DNA of 64,000 bases from a virus, in the IMG/VR virus record IMGVR_UViG_3300020000_000011, positions 1 to 64,000 of that record, one strand, 5' to 3'. The notes under the pieces were generated by a model. The model saw only the letters and a program-made list of their open reading frames with translations, made no database searches and was not told where the DNA came from. Below, piece by piece: positions 47,882 through 55,948 of the stretch. Both the position numbers and the translations under genes were made by a program. Positions within the stretch are counted from its first letter, which is position 1. Each line of letters opens with the position of its first letter.

Positions 47882-48868
47882 GTGCATGTAGCCACGGTGC
47901 CGACGTACGAAGAGATGTGGGTCCATCCGGCGATCGTCGCCGCACTCTCCGACGGGATGTACACGTACACCCCGGCGCTGCCGTGGGATCCGCTCGTCAC
48001 CTACGAAGTGGGTGAGCACGTGCTCGCCGGGGAGTGCCCGTTCGACGGCTGCATCTACACCGCGTTGCAGTCGAGCATCGGGATCGACCCGACCACCAAC
48101 GACGTCGTCTGGGACTTCAACGAAGCGTTGACCGGTGAACGGCTGCGCCTGTACACGGCAACGACGCAGGCCACATGGCTGCTCGACACGTTGACCGGCT
48201 ACCGCCTCCACGGCTACGAGTCCTGGCTGGAGGACTACCGGGTGCAGTCGTCGACGATCACGCTGCGCCGCCAACCCGTCGCAGCGGTCACCTCGGTCAA
48301 GTCGGTGCACCGCTGCAACCAGATCGGCGAAGAGATCTCCGGGTGGTGCTGGTCGGCAGCGAACCAGGTGTCGCTGGCCTGCTCCGGCGGGCAACCGATC
48401 CCGTGGTACCCGGGGTATATCGACCCATACTACAGCGGGGGTACGATGCCGAGGCTCGGCTGCGGCTGCGACGACAACGTCGTGCGTGTCGCCTACGACA
48501 TCGAATCGAACCTCCCGCCGGGCAGCGAAGGACTGGTCGCCTGGATCGCCGTCGAGTACGGCAAAGCCGCCGCCGGACAGGCGTGCGCGCTGCCGGAACG
48601 CATCTCCAACGTCACCCGTCAAGGTGTCTCGTGGACGATCCTCGACCCGCAGGACTTCCTCGACAAGGGTTACACCGGGATGTCGCGAGTCGACAACTGG
48701 TTGGCCCCACTGAAGATGACGTTGGGCGGCAGGATCATCGACCCGTTGCGCTCGACGCGCCTGTTCAGCCAACGCCAAGACCGCGCTCCCGCAGAGCCGA
48801 TCCCACCACCGGCGTCCGGCTACGGCGCCAGCCCCTACGGCACCGGCCCCTACGGAGGATCCTCATGA
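47882..48868 (+). CDS. head-tail adaptor-type protein
   Basis: 328 residues, GTG start 6 nt after TAGCCT (47870-47875). Segments TTQATWLLDTLTGYRLHGYE, then ALPERISNVTRQGVSW and DPQDFLDKGYTGMSRVD, match an adaptor/neck protein type I know from actinophages. Six Cys around SGWCWSAA and RLGCGCDDN may form disulfides or a metal site. The C-terminus is Gly/Tyr/Pro-rich. Confidence 0.65.
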   Translation: MHVATVPTYEEMWVHPAIVAALSDGMYTYTPALPWDPLVTYEVGEHVLAGECPFDGCIYTALQSSIGIDPTTNDVVWDFNEALTGERLRLYTATTQATWLLDTLTGYRLHGYESWLEDYRVQSSTITLRRQPVAAVTSVKSVHRCNQIGEEISGWCWSAANQVSLACSGGQPIPWYPGYIDPYYSGGTMPRLGCGCDDNVVRVAYDIESNLPPGSEGLVAWIAVEYGKAAAGQACALPERISNVTRQGVSWTILDPQDFLDKGYTGMSRVDNWLAPLKMTLGGRIIDPLRSTRLFSQRQDRAPAEPIPPPASGYGASPYGTGPYGGSS

Positions 48869-49323
48869 GCGACACCCCGCCAGTCGTCGGCCAAGAACCG
48901 TGGGGCGACGACCTCAACGCCTACCTCGCTGCGCTGGAAGCCCGCATCGCCGCCGTCGAGTCTCGGCCCGAGTACGTGTACAGCAGCTACTCGTGGCAAT
49001 ACTCCAGCGCCGCGCCGCCACCGACCGGCAGCCAGGTGCGGTTCAACAACGCCTCGCTGCCCGCGGCGACGATCATGGTCGCCCGGCTGATCGACAACGA
49101 CGGCGGTGACCGCACCGCCCTGTTCCGTGCTCTCGACGTCGACTCGCACATCCGCATCAACGACTGGGACGACGCCGACACCGCCCACCGGTTCAGCGTG
49201 ACCGGCCCGGTGAGCATCGACGCCACCGATGTCACCATCCCCGTCGTGTGGATCTCGGGCGCCGGGACCATCCCGAACGCCAAGGTCAACGTCAGCTTCC
49301 TCGTCGCTCTGGAGGTGTTCTGA
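48865..49323 (+). CDS. tail/fibre-associated protein
   Basis: 152 residues. A short coiled helix (LNAYLAALEARIAAVES) then a beta-sandwich-like domain (YSWQYSSAAPPPTGSQVRFN) of a kind found in fibre and baseplate accessory proteins. ATGA-coupled; directly upstream of the tail-collar gene. Confidence 0.6.
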   Translation: MSDTPPVVGQEPWGDDLNAYLAALEARIAAVESRPEYVYSSYSWQYSSAAPPPTGSQVRFNNASLPAATIMVARLIDNDGGDRTALFRALDVDSHIRINDWDDADTAHRFSVTGPVSIDATDVTIPVVWISGAGTIPNAKVNVSFLVALEVF

Positions 49324-50219
49324 TGCCTGTTGCCAAGACGCAACCGGTCTATCCGCCCGATCCCGGCAAGGCGCTGGAAGCCGACTGGGGGATCGCCGCG
49401 TCCGAACACGTCATCCAACGGTTCGCCGACATCGCCGACCGCAACACGAAGTGGACGACACCACCGACCGGCGCGGTGTGCATCACCCTGGCCCCGTCGC
49501 TGACGTCGTGGATCTACGACGGCTCCCAGTGGATCCCGCTCGGCGGCATCCTGATCGGCGAGATCAAGATGTGGCCCGGGGTGGCGACACCGATCAACTG
49601 GTTCCCGTGCGACGGGCGAGCGTTGTCACGCACCCAGTACGCCGCGCTGTTCGCTGCGATCGGCACCGTGTGGGGACCCGGTGACGGGTCGACGTTCAAC
49701 ATCCCCGACTTCCGCGGCCGGGGACCGATCGGCACCGGCACCGGCACCGGCCTCACCGACCGGCCGTTGGCATCCAAGATCGGTGCCGAAACCGTCGCCC
49801 TCGGAGCGACCGAGATCCCGTCGCACTCGCACACGATCAACCACGACCACGGCTCGGCGGGCACCGGCCCCGGTAGCGCCCACGCCCACACCGGTTACAC
49901 CGGCGGACAGTCGCAGAACCACGTCCACGAAACCGTGCTCGGCGTGTCGTACAACTACGTCATCCAACAAGTCGGTGGCCCGTCGGCGATCCAGTTGCAA
50001 CCCGGCTCGGGTGCGACGGTCACCAGTGGCAACACGACGGCCTACGCGGCGTCGGACCACACCCACAACGTCACGACATACGGCGAAGCGTCGCACACCC
50101 ACCAGTTCGACATGCCACCGTTCGGTGGCTCCAGCGGCAACACCGGCTCGGGCGCGGCGCACAACAACATGCAACCCTCGGTCGCGGTCGGGTTCATCAT
50201 CTTCGCCGGGGCCGGATGA
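49323..50219 (+). CDS. phage tail collar domain protein (short fibre)
   Basis: 298 residues. GEIKMWPGVATPINWFPCDG and STFNIPDFRGRGPIGTGTG are the defining parts of the tail collar domain. A Gly/His-rich distal part with SHSHTINHDHG and further H-x-H repeats resembles metal-bearing short tail fibres such as T4 gp12, where His bind metal ions in a trimer. The likely role is receptor contact or baseplate attachment. Confidence 0.8.
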   Translation: MPVAKTQPVYPPDPGKALEADWGIAASEHVIQRFADIADRNTKWTTPPTGAVCITLAPSLTSWIYDGSQWIPLGGILIGEIKMWPGVATPINWFPCDGRALSRTQYAALFAAIGTVWGPGDGSTFNIPDFRGRGPIGTGTGTGLTDRPLASKIGAETVALGATEIPSHSHTINHDHGSAGTGPGSAHAHTGYTGGQSQNHVHETVLGVSYNYVIQQVGGPSAIQLQPGSGATVTSGNTTAYAASDHTHNVTTYGEASHTHQFDMPPFGGSSGNTGSGAAHNNMQPSVAVGFIIFAGAG

Positions 50220-50674
50220 CCCCGCTCGGGTTCGCTCAGGCGCTCGCCGTCGACCTGGCCCCACCGTTCCCGACGGGCGGGCCGCTACCGGACCCGTTCC
50301 ACGCCCAACTCGGCGACGTCGTCATCGACTGCCCGGGCACCTACGTGACGATCCAGACGATCACCGACGTCGACCCGACCGGTGGCGGTGGCCTCGGGAA
50401 CCGGAACTGCGACAAGATCGAGATGGCGACCGTGATCATCATCGCCGCTCGCGACTGCTCGTTCGTCGCCAACGAGGACGGCACCACCGACTGGTCGAAG
50501 CAGGACGCCGTGTCCGCCCAACAGGACCGTGACGCCGAAGCGTTGCGCGAGCAGTGCGAGAAGTGGCGGGCCGACGCCTGGTACATCCCGCCCGGGGTCC
50601 CGGTGACGTTGGTGTACGCCAACACCGGCAATCTGGCCTGGGTGCAGATGACGTTACAGTTACCGATCCCGTAG
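50216..50674 (+). CDS. tail completion-like hypothetical protein
   Basis: 152 residues, ATGA-coupled. Beta-rich with DVDPTGGGGLGNRNCDKIEM, four Cys, and a C-terminal VPVTLVYANTGNLAWVQMTL strand pair. Size and position between fibre and terminase fit tail terminator/completion proteins, but no firm motif. Confidence 0.5.
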   Translation: MTPLGFAQALAVDLAPPFPTGGPLPDPFHAQLGDVVIDCPGTYVTIQTITDVDPTGGGGLGNRNCDKIEMATVIIIAARDCSFVANEDGTTDWSKQDAVSAQQDRDAEALREQCEKWRADAWYIPPGVPVTLVYANTGNLAWVQMTLQLPIP

Positions 50675-50684
50675 ATTCGGGGCC

Positions 50685-52208
50685 ATGACCACGATCGCTC
50701 CTGACGTCGACATCGACGACATGAGCATCATCGAACAGATCGCGCTGCTCGACGACGACGAACGCGACCGGTTGATCGGCGACTTCGACGAGCACGATCT
50801 CCACGACCCGGAACTGTGGCTCCGGCCGTCGCAGCTACGAGCACTGCATGACGTCGCTGCGATCGTGGCGATGCTCGCCGGGCGTGGCGCTGGCAAGACC
50901 CGTGTCGGTGCCTCGTGGTCGATCGAGAAAGCCGAAGCGGAACCCGGCTCGATCGGTCACCTCGTCGGGCGGACCGTGTCCGACTGTCGTGACGTCATGA
51001 TCCAAGGCGAGTCGGGGATCCTCGCCCTGTCCCGGCCGGACTTCATGCCGACGTACACGCCGTCGCTGCGCCGGTTGGACTGGCCCAACGGCTCGCACGC
51101 GTTGACGTTCTCGTCGGAGGAACCGTCGCAGTTGCGTGGCCCGCAGTCGAACTGGACGTGGGTCGACGAGATGGCCGCGCTCAACCACCGGCCGGACAAC
51201 TCGGGGGCGACCGCCTGGGACCACGTCCGCATCGGTACCCGCCTCGGGCCGCACCCGCAGATCTTCGTGACGACGACACCGAAGCGGATCAAGGCGATCA
51301 AGGACCTCGTCGCTGAAGGCCGGACCACCCGGCGTGTGTCGCTGCACGGGGCCTCGACGTTGGCGAACCGGGCGCACCTGTCGGCCGACTACCTGCGGAA
51401 CCTGTTCGACATGTACGCCGGGACCGCGCTGGAGCGCCAGGAGTTGGGTGGCGAACTGCTCGACATCGTCGAGACGGCCCTGTGGCAACCCGACGACATT
51501 GTTATAGCGGACCATACCTTTCTGGAACGGTTCGTCGGAGTCGACACCCTGTCGGTGATCGGTGTTGACCCGGGCCTGACGACCGGCGGTGACGCCACCG
51601 GGATCGTCGTCACCCGCTCCACCCTGGAACTCGGGCTGACAACCCGGCGGGCGCTCGTCGTTGCCGACTGGACCGAAGACGGGCTGCAACCAGAACGGTG
51701 GGCCGCTCGTGTCGTCGAGGCGTGGCGCACCGAACACGACCTGACCGGGAACGTGCCGATCATCGTCGCCGAGAAGAACGCCGGTGGCGAGATGATCGCC
51801 ACCACCATCGAAGGTGTCGCCGGAGAGAACGCGCTGCCGATCGCTCTCGTCCCGGCGTCACGTTCGAAGGCTGCTCGTGCCGAACCGATCGTGCTCGCCT
51901 ACCGCCAAGGGCGCGTCCGCCACATCGAGGACTTCGTCGAGATGCAAGAGGAAATGACCGGCTGGGAACCACCGGTGCCCGGCGTGTCGAAAGGCTCCGG
52001 CTGGTCGCCGAACAAGATGGACGCGCTGGTCACGGCGTTGCGCGCCCAGCTTGTCGACGACAAGCCGTTGCGCCGGTTCGGCCGGTTGGACGCTCAGGAG
52101 ACGTCCGAAGTGCTCCACGTCGAAGAGGCCCGCTGGCGTCGCGGCATCAAGCCGCTCGGGCACATGCCGTGGCGCCAAGAGGCAGAAGACATCGACCCGC
52201 CGTACTGA
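50685..52208 (+). CDS. terminase large subunit
   Basis: 507 residues; ATG 7 nt after TAGATT (50672-50677). The ATPase domain has GRGAGKT (G66-T72), FSSEEPSQLRGPQSNWTWVDEMAA with the Walker B VDEM, and TTTPKRIKAIKDLV (coupling motif region). The nuclease domain starts with VIGVDPGLTTGGDATGIVV (RNase H-like first Asp) and continues with VAEKNAGGEM and NKMDALVTAL (last acidic residue). It packages DNA into proheads. No small subunit is adjacent. Confidence 0.9.
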   Translation: MTTIAPDVDIDDMSIIEQIALLDDDERDRLIGDFDEHDLHDPELWLRPSQLRALHDVAAIVAMLAGRGAGKTRVGASWSIEKAEAEPGSIGHLVGRTVSDCRDVMIQGESGILALSRPDFMPTYTPSLRRLDWPNGSHALTFSSEEPSQLRGPQSNWTWVDEMAALNHRPDNSGATAWDHVRIGTRLGPHPQIFVTTTPKRIKAIKDLVAEGRTTRRVSLHGASTLANRAHLSADYLRNLFDMYAGTALERQELGGELLDIVETALWQPDDIVIADHTFLERFVGVDTLSVIGVDPGLTTGGDATGIVVTRSTLELGLTTRRALVVADWTEDGLQPERWAARVVEAWRTEHDLTGNVPIIVAEKNAGGEMIATTIEGVAGENALPIALVPASRSKAARAEPIVLAYRQGRVRHIEDFVEMQEEMTGWEPPVPGVSKGSGWSPNKMDALVTALRAQLVDDKPLRRFGRLDAQETSEVLHVEEARWRRGIKPLGHMPWRQEAEDIDPPY

Positions 52209-52227
52209 GTGGCTACGCTCGCGGTTC

Positions 52228-52476
52228 ATGAGCGATACCGGAGTTTCGTACAACGACGCACCGACGGAGGGCACGGAGGAAGTCGTCATCCCGGCCCCGT
52301 GCGCTGTGTCGATCTACACCGGAGTGATCACCGCCGGAGGCGAGATCGACGACATCGACCGTCGACTGCTCGTCGGCTGGAACTCGGCCGGTTCCCCGAT
52401 CGTGGTCGGCGACAACGGCGCGCTGCGCCTGCTGGAACCCGGCGAAGCGGTCACCGCCCTGGAGTGGTCCGACTGA
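52228..52476 (+). CDS. small hypothetical protein after terminase
   Basis: 82 residues, acidic, beta-rich (VSIYTGVITAGGEIDDIDR). TACGCT (52214-52219) is 8 nt before the ATG. TGATG joins it to the next gene. Possibly a head accessory factor. Confidence 0.55.
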   Translation: MSDTGVSYNDAPTEGTEEVVIPAPCAVSIYTGVITAGGEIDDIDRRLLVGWNSAGSPIVVGDNGALRLLEPGEAVTALEWSD

Positions 52477-52871
52477 TGCCCGGTGTCATCTCGGCACCGG
52501 CGCGCACACCGGTGTTCCTCGTGTGGGGCGCCTACGTGGCGATCACCGGTGCCCGCTCCCATCCTCGTGGCCGTGTGTGGATCCTCGCCGACTCGGCCGA
52601 CATCGACGCTCGGATGACGTGCGTGATCGCCTGGAACGACCCTGTGACCGGACGGGCCACGTACGAAGATCTCGGCGAACTCGCCCAAGCCTCGGTGCGC
52701 CCGAAGAAGCATTCGGAGTTCCACATGATCTCGGGTGAGACGATCATGACTGTCGAGCATCCGTGCGTGTGCGGCGCCGGGCAGGTCGGTAACGCCGCTC
52801 CCGCCGAAGGGCGGATCACACTGACGTACGTCAACCCGTACAACCGGCCGCGTCTGAACCTGCTGACGTGA
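52476..52871 (+). CDS. hypothetical protein in packaging operon
   Basis: 131 residues. TPVFLVWGAYVAITGARSHP and a C-terminal HPCVCGAGQVGN...RITLTYVNPYNR. Two Cys in CVC. No family is recognised; between terminase and MuF genes, so head-related expression is likely. Confidence 0.55.
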   Translation: MPGVISAPARTPVFLVWGAYVAITGARSHPRGRVWILADSADIDARMTCVIAWNDPVTGRATYEDLGELAQASVRPKKHSEFHMISGETIMTVEHPCVCGAGQVGNAAPAEGRITLTYVNPYNRPRLNLLT

Positions 52872-53035
52872 GAGCCGCGCAGATCGCGATTGCTGTGCTC
52901 GCCGGTGTGCTGATCGCCGCCGGGACCGTGCTGCTGGTCACCGACCGGACCGTGTCCGGCTGGATCATGGGCGGGTTCGGGCTGCTCGGGTTCATGACGC
53001 TGCTCGGCATGGTCGCCGCGGACCGGCGGACGTGA
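52868..53035 (+). CDS. small two-span membrane protein (55 aa)
   Basis: GTGA-coupled. Spans at ~4-24 (AIAVLAGVLIAAGTVLLV) and ~31-50 (GWIMGGFGLLGFMTLLGMVA) with a short polar loop. Holin-like size, but located in the packaging operon. Function unknown. Confidence 0.55.
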   Translation: MRAAQIAIAVLAGVLIAAGTVLLVTDRTVSGWIMGGFGLLGFMTLLGMVAADRRT

Positions 53036-53038
53036 GTC

Positions 53039-53848
53039 GTGGCCACCGCCGACGACGCAGCCGAGGCGGCACGAGCGCGTGACGACATCGAAACTCAGAC
53101 GAAGCTGGTGTACGCAGCGGCGCTCGCATGGGTGGCGTTCCACGGCGAGGACGAGGAACCGGCCAAGGACTCCACACTGGCACGTGCGTCGACGACGCTC
53201 TCACTGATGCTGCTGCGCTCGCTGAAGCGCATGACCCGAGCGCCGGTGCCGATGCCCCGCGGCGAGGACAGGGCCAAGTGGATCGACAGCACCGCCCACG
53301 ATGTCACCAGACGGGCCGTGAAGGACGCGAGGGCGCATTGGTCCACCGTGTACAAGCGGGAGAAGCGCAAGGCCGCTGACGTGTCGCTGCGGACCGTGCA
53401 GACGGTGTTCGCCGACGAGAAGGCATGGTCGGAGGCGGCAGCGCGCACCGAAGCCACCCAACTCGCTGCCGAGTCGGCGATGACGCTGCACCCCGACGTC
53501 GAGACGATCACCGGGGAACCGCACTCCAAGATGTGGATCTCGCGTGGCGATTCGAAGGTCCGCAAGTCGCACCGCCACCTCCACGCCAACGTGATCCCGG
53601 TCGGCGACGCGTTCAAACCGGGCCTGAGCTACCCCGGCGACCCGACCGCCCCGCCGGAGGAACGGTACAACTGCCGGTGCGTCCTGTTCCTGGTGCCGAC
53701 TGCCGAGGCCGACAAGGCGAACGAGGTGTTCAAGGCGGAGGACTTCGTCGGTGACGCCGACGCTCTGGCGGCATCCGGTGTGTCGAAGTGGGACCGTGAG
53801 CAGGCGCGCAGGGACTGGCTCGTCGAGCAAGGATTAATGAACCTCTGA
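53039..53848 (+). CDS. Mu gpF-like head morphogenesis protein
   Basis: 269 residues from GTG. The C-terminal ~110 residues carry the MuF signature: SKMWISRGDSKVRKSHRHLH, then VGDAFKPG, and PPEERYNCRCVLF near the end. The helical N-terminus (~1-150) is of the type that binds the portal. MuF proteins assist head assembly and may enter the host. It usually follows the portal gene; no portal is adjacent here. Confidence 0.8.
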   Translation: MATADDAAEAARARDDIETQTKLVYAAALAWVAFHGEDEEPAKDSTLARASTTLSLMLLRSLKRMTRAPVPMPRGEDRAKWIDSTAHDVTRRAVKDARAHWSTVYKREKRKAADVSLRTVQTVFADEKAWSEAAARTEATQLAAESAMTLHPDVETITGEPHSKMWISRGDSKVRKSHRHLHANVIPVGDAFKPGLSYPGDPTAPPEERYNCRCVLFLVPTAEADKANEVFKAEDFVGDADALAASGVSKWDREQARRDWLVEQGLMNL

Positions 53849-53850
53849 GG

Positions 53851-53881
53851 TTGTGGCACCTACCGTACACGGTGCTATACT
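53851..53881 (+). promoter_or_regulatory. promoter TTGTGG-N19-TATACT, leaderless for 53889
   Basis: TTGTGG (53851-53856) and TATACT (53876-53881) 19 bp apart, a longer spacer than usual, followed by TCAGACC and ATG (7 nt). The initial sequence again contains CAGAC. Confidence 0.6.
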
Positions 53882-53888
53882 TCAGACC

Positions 53889-55421
53889 ATGACCGAGACA
53901 CAGACTCCCCCGCCCGCCTGCGAGAAGTGCGGCGATACCGGCACCATCCCACCCTTCATGGACGCCTGCACCTGCGGCGCGATGCCCACCAGCTACGCAC
54001 CCGAGTTCCCGGCACCCAGCGTTGTCGAGGCCGGAGCCGCGATGGACGCCTGGGACGCCGAGCACCCCGAGGTCCGCCCCATGATCCCTGGCACGACGAT
54101 CCCGACGCCCGGCTTCCCCGCCCACCCGGCCACCGGCCAGGTTCACCACCACGACAACGGCAGCGCCTACATCTTCACCGGCGCCACCTGGAACGTGATC
54201 CCGTCCGGCTTCCCGCTCGACCCGAAGGTCGGCGAGATCTCGTGGAACATGGGCAAGGCGTACGCCTGGGACGGCTCGACGTGGCGCCAGTTCGACACCG
54301 AGGCCCTGACCTACGAGCAGTTCCACGCCCGCTACGGCCCCGACGCCGTGCTGCCCGAGGCCGAGGTCGAGCGCGAAGCCGACGACGCTGCGCTGTTCGC
54401 CCGCCGTGCTGCCGAGATGGAAGCCGAAGAGAACACGGCGACATGGGGCGACATCGACGGCGGCACCCCCGAGTCCTCGTCGACCTGGTCCGGTGGCGCA
54501 ACGTGGGGTGCGCCCGCAGCCGACGACAAGGTCACCGCTGCCGGACCCGAGATCGAGTGGGCCGACGTCCACGGTGTCGCCGAGGAAACCGACGGCGAGT
54601 ACGTGACGACCACCGCCACCATCGCCGAAACCGTCGCAGCCGTCGTCGCCGCTCACCCACCGACCGGTGTGAAGCTGGCCTCGGCTCCGCAAGGTGCGCT
54701 GCTGGCCCGCCTGATCGCCGAACGCGACCCGGCCAACATCCTCGTCCAAGCCGCCAAGAGCGAATGCACCGGCCCGCCGATGACCGCCAAGCGGGCCTCG
54801 CAACTGATCGACGCCCTCGTCAAGCTGCCCTCCACGAAGCCGCCGGTCCGACCGAACAAGTACCCGGGCGCGTGCGTCAAGTGCAGCGGCGAAGTTGCCG
54901 CCGGGGCCGGACGCATCGAGAAGGACTCCAGCACCGGCCGCTGGAAGACCTACCACCTCACCGGTAGCGACTGCATCACCGACGCCGAGAAGGCCAAGCT
55001 GGAGATCGACCGAGTCGACGAGCCGGGCCTGTACAGCTACATCACCGGCGACATCTACCGAGTTCGTCACGCCCGCGGTTCGAAGCGGCTGTACGGCGAG
55101 AAGGTCGTCACCTACGAACGCCACAACCCCGACGGGACCTCCTACACCGAAGTCCGGTTCGTCTACAACGGCAACGCGATGCGGTTTCTCCGCAAGGTCG
55201 ACAAGCTGACGTGGGCCGAGGCCCGCGACTTCGGCAAGGCGTACGGCGCCTGCGTGGCATGCGGCCGGACCCTCAACGATCCCCGCTCCCTCGTCCAGTC
55301 GTACGGTCCGACGTGCGCCAAGAAATACCACTGGCCGACCGTCACGCTGAAGCAGGCCGAGGCGATCATCGCCGGGACCGTCACCTGGGAAGAGGTCACC
55401 GGGGCGCTGACCGTCCTGTAG
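53889..55421 (+). CDS. large protein with C-terminal Cys-rich (DUF6011-like) zinc domain
   Basis: 510 residues starting TETQTPPPACEKCGDTG, with an N-terminal Cys cluster (CEKCGD...CTCG). Two W-x-x-G short repeats (GSAYIFTGATWNVIPSG, GKAYAWDGSTWRQF) and an acidic linker follow. The C-terminal half has CVKCSGEVAAGAG and YGACVACGRTLNDP...YGPTCAKKYHW, the CxxCGRxLxDPxS...GPxC pattern of DUF6011. Such domains occur in phage and plasmid proteins of unknown function. It has its own leaderless promoter, unlike the structural genes around it. Confidence 0.65.
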   Translation: MTETQTPPPACEKCGDTGTIPPFMDACTCGAMPTSYAPEFPAPSVVEAGAAMDAWDAEHPEVRPMIPGTTIPTPGFPAHPATGQVHHHDNGSAYIFTGATWNVIPSGFPLDPKVGEISWNMGKAYAWDGSTWRQFDTEALTYEQFHARYGPDAVLPEAEVEREADDAALFARRAAEMEAEENTATWGDIDGGTPESSSTWSGGATWGAPAADDKVTAAGPEIEWADVHGVAEETDGEYVTTTATIAETVAAVVAAHPPTGVKLASAPQGALLARLIAERDPANILVQAAKSECTGPPMTAKRASQLIDALVKLPSTKPPVRPNKYPGACVKCSGEVAAGAGRIEKDSSTGRWKTYHLTGSDCITDAEKAKLEIDRVDEPGLYSYITGDIYRVRHARGSKRLYGEKVVTYERHNPDGTSYTEVRFVYNGNAMRFLRKVDKLTWAEARDFGKAYGACVACGRTLNDPRSLVQSYGPTCAKKYHWPTVTLKQAEAIIAGTVTWEEVTGALTVL

Positions 55422-55462
55422 GTCACGGGGCCGGTGGCCTCGGCAACGTAGTGTTGCGGGCT

Positions 55463-55948
55463 GTGAGCAACGTTCCCGCTGTATCGACGGTCTGGGCCGG
55501 GTCCACGGACCCCGCTCCAGCCCCGCAACCGAGCGCGATGGCACGCTCGGTGGCACCACAAGCCCAGCAGACCGTCCAGGTGAGCCTGCAAGCCGCCTCG
55601 CAGACGATCGTGTTCTCTCAGCCCACCGAGGTCGACCTGGTCGTCTACAGGGGCGACACGGGCCGGTTCCGTGTCTCGGTGTCGAACCCCGACGGATCCC
55701 CGCTCGATGTGTCGGCCGCGACGTGGGACTGCGACATCCGCACCAGCGAGGACGCCGAGCCGCCGTTGGCGTCGCTCAACGTCTACCCCGTCGCGGGTGA
55801 AACCGACACCATCGAGGTCCAACTCAACTCGATCACGTCGAGAACGTTGACCGGCGGCGTGTGGGATCTGGAGATGACCCTCGGCGGCGAAGTGCAGACT
55901 CTCCTGAAAGGCAGAGTCATCGTCCAGAAGGACGTGTCGAGGACGTGA
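55463..55948 (+). CDS. baseplate/fibre accessory protein (Ig-like)
   Basis: 161 residues from GTG, 8 nt after TAGTGT (55449-55454). After a disordered Ala/Pro segment, residues ~65-160 form a beta-sandwich (RGDTGRFRVSVSNPDGSPLD, VWDLEMTLGGEVQTLLKG) like BppU/upper-baseplate N-terminal domains. GTGA-coupled to the large fibre gene. Confidence 0.6.
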   Translation: MSNVPAVSTVWAGSTDPAPAPQPSAMARSVAPQAQQTVQVSLQAASQTIVFSQPTEVDLVVYRGDTGRFRVSVSNPDGSPLDVSAATWDCDIRTSEDAEPPLASLNVYPVAGETDTIEVQLNSITSRTLTGGVWDLEMTLGGEVQTLLKGRVIVQKDVSRT

